Source of the DNA: a virus
Length of the DNA stretch: 20,979 nt
Direction: 5' to 3' (one strand)
IMG/VR virus record: IMGVR_UViG_3300017713_002800
Span: 1 to 20,979 of that record
In this document: in pieces, positions 19,719-20,979 of the stretch
Numbering within the stretch: position 1 is the first letter of the stretch
Layout: each line of letters opens with the position of its first letter
The notes under the pieces: generated by a model
What the model was told of the DNA's origin: nothing
The model's database searches: none
The model's input: the letters and a program-made list of their open reading frames with translations, nothing else
Program-made: the position numbers and the translations under genes

Positions 19719-20473
19719 TATATTAATCTCCCGCCGTCTAGATTCACAGCTCTTACAAATTCAGCTCTATCTCTAAATCTACCAACTACTTTAAAGTTTT
19801 CTAACAATTCTTCTCCGTGCCTTCTTACAAAGTTAGCAACTGCCCGGGCACCTTCAATTAGATACTTTTGATCTGCCGGTCTTAAAGCTCTAAACCATGA
19901 AGTCTCCTGAGGTCCTTTATATTTCACATTAGCATCTGCTTCAGCGATACCAGTATCCATTGCAACTCTTTTATAACTCTGCATCTTGATAACGTTACCT
20001 TTTCTATCAACTCCCATTCTTGAGCCGGTTGTATCTGTTAGTTTTGCTAATGCTAAACTTGCACTTAATGTTCTGCCTCCTACTATTTTAGTAGCAAAAG
20101 CAGCATCCGGTGTTGCTGCCACTCTATAGCAAAAAGATTGAGTTACCTCATTAATTAGATCAATTGATTCACTACACATTGCTTCTGGACGTATGCCATA
20201 CTTAAATGCCTTAGCTGAAAATGCCGCAGTCGCTTCATCCGTATCTAGTAATCCTCTACGTTTATAAGATTCAGAAACTTCTATTATTTTATCAGTAATT
20301 TTTTTAGTTGTAACATTATTATCATCCTTATCTTTGATAGTAATTGATCTAGGATCATTATCTGCTTTAACAGTAATCTCAGATATATGAATATCTCGAA
20401 CCTTTTCTCCACAATGTTCGCAGACTTCTTCAAAAATCTGTTGACTACCGCTAAATGTTGCCCTCATTACCAT
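19718..20473 (-). CDS. Unknown phage protein with N-terminal CxxC
   Basis: The 251-residue product (MVMRATFSGSQQIFEEVCEH...) has a CEHCGEKV knuckle at about 18-25, which could bind zinc, and is mostly helical after residue 60. Notable segments are AATPDAAFATKIVGGRTLSA, SLALAKLTDTTGSRMGVDRK and the basic FVRRHGEELLENFKVVGRFR. No enzyme motif is recognised. It follows the YkuD-like gene through TAATG and precedes the HAD gene through the same kind of junction, so it is translated with both. Met3 is an alternative start. Structural or assembly functions are possible but unsupported. Confidence 0.88.
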   Translation of the reverse strand: MVMRATFSGSQQIFEEVCEHCGEKVRDIHISEITVKADNDPRSITIKDKDDNNVTTKKITDKIIEVSESYKRRGLLDTDEATAAFSAKAFKYGIRPEAMCSESIDLINEVTQSFCYRVAATPDAAFATKIVGGRTLSASLALAKLTDTTGSRMGVDRKGNVIKMQSYKRVAMDTGIAEADANVKYKGPQETSWFRALRPADQKYLIEGARAVANFVRRHGEELLENFKVVGRFRDRAEFVRAVNLDGGRLI

Positions 20474-20979
20474 TATGCTATATCTTTACTCTCTAGCAAT
20501 GTATATGAAAATGAATTTCCATGTATTTCTCTTGCAGACTGACATATATCTAAAAATTCATGCCAATCGTCATTATGAGCTATGACTTGACATCCTGCTG
20601 ACCATTTATCGACTCTTGTAGACTTCCTTCCAGCTCTACCAGTAGCTCTATGGATGTTGATTCCAAATAAACCTGTTTGAGTATTATTATCATCTAAATC
20701 ATATACACCATCTCTATTATTGTCTCTATAAACAGTGACATCCTTTTTCTGTCCTAAAGCTAAATATTTTCCTTGATGTAATCTTAATTTATGAGAACCT
20801 CTATACTGTCCTTCTTTAAGTACAGCAACTCCTTCTTTTCTCATAATATTTTCTACCCAATGTGTTCCTGGGTCTGTTGTGCAAGCAAATTCATGATATT
20901 GCCATTCACAATTTTCATCTTTATATGAAATTGTTATTAAGTCATCAAATGCATTTGTGACTCTACCTTTTGTTTCTGA
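20473..20979 (-). CDS. YkuD-like peptidoglycan enzyme, 5' end beyond the window
   Basis: The frame is open to the window edge, so 168 residues are visible and the start is missing. An ATG at 20844 is internal, since conserved sequence precedes it: ACTTDPGTHWVENIM, which belongs to this phage family. The catalytic part is GLFGINIHRATGRAGR with His110 (visible numbering) and VDKWSAGCQVI with Ser127 and Cys130, matching the H...SxGC core of YkuD L,D-transpeptidases. VTVYRDNNRDGVYDLDD lies between. Phage members act on peptide cross-links of peptidoglycan and are annotated as endolysins or L,D-transpeptidase-like hydrolases. With the lytic transglycosylase it could attack both glycan and peptide bonds of the host wall. 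Confidence 0.9.
   Translation of the reverse strand, partial: SETKGRVTNAFDDLITISYKDENCEWQYHEFACTTDPGTHWVENIMRKEGVAVLKEGQYRGSHKLRLHQGKYLALGQKKDVTVYRDNNRDGVYDLDDNNTQTGLFGINIHRATGRAGRKSTRVDKWSAGCQVIAHNDDWHEFLDICQSAREIHGNSFSYTLLESKDIA

Overview
The window reads as a stretch of a tailed-phage genome whose host is probably a marine member of the Bacteroidota. The DNA is AT-rich by eye. Every supported gene lies on the minus strand, genes are short, and most neighbours touch or overlap through ATGA or TAATG junctions. The phage reading rests on a YkuD-like phage peptidoglycan enzyme, a membrane-anchored lytic transglycosylase, a DksA/TraR-type zinc-finger protein, a thermonuclease, a holin-like protein, and many small proteins sharing one N-terminal leader. 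No terminase, capsid, portal or tail gene is present, so the phage call is an inference. The Bacteroidota reading rests on two type IX secretion sorting domains, a 'GCTD...NYDPLAN' repeat protein, Bacteroidota-like promoter words and a tmRNA tag beginning Gly-Glu.

Reading in the direction of transcription, from high to low coordinates. 20979-17024: a YkuD-like enzyme cut by the window edge, an unknown protein, a HAD phosphatase, a conserved unknown protein, a zinc ribbon, a membrane protein, a GNAT acetyltransferase and a Cys-His-Asp protein. 17025-12689: a repeated promoter element, a YqiA-like esterase, a DksA/TraR zinc-finger protein, a four-helix membrane protein, a ParB-fold protein, a probable core-like acidic protein, a small unknown protein, a Lys-rich membrane protein, a thermonuclease and a 49-residue protein. 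12692-7754: a 1049-residue repeat protein with a type A sorting domain, a beta-rich lipoprotein, a membrane/coiled-coil protein and an exported thioredoxin-fold protein. 7730-4973: a run of small phage proteins. 4943-3500: a ClpS-like adaptor, a lytic transglycosylase, a T-fold-like protein and a circularly permuted tmRNA. 3475-1: small proteins, a degenerate HNH protein, two exported proteins (one with a type B sorting domain), and two more promoter-element/small-gene units at the left edge.

Three themes stand out. First, 3500-3733 folds as a two-piece (permuted) tmRNA encoding a putative tag GEHVEMAMAA, and a ClpS-like adaptor is encoded 0.9 kb away, so the phage may steer host proteolysis. 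Second, a leader of the form M-[IL]-K-L-K-x-[IL]-L-x-E begins otherwise unrelated proteins (HAD, GNAT, ParB-fold, Cys-His-Asp protein and several unknowns). It resembles the T4 capsid-targeting sequence and its [LI]-x-E prohead-protease site, and suggests internal head proteins. Third, the phage carries exported proteins with host-type T9SS sorting signals.

Four short genes (at 1-63, 169-336, 2479-2646 and 12689-12838) were read directly from the sequence. Several start codons were moved downstream to ATGs that abut the upstream stop codon.
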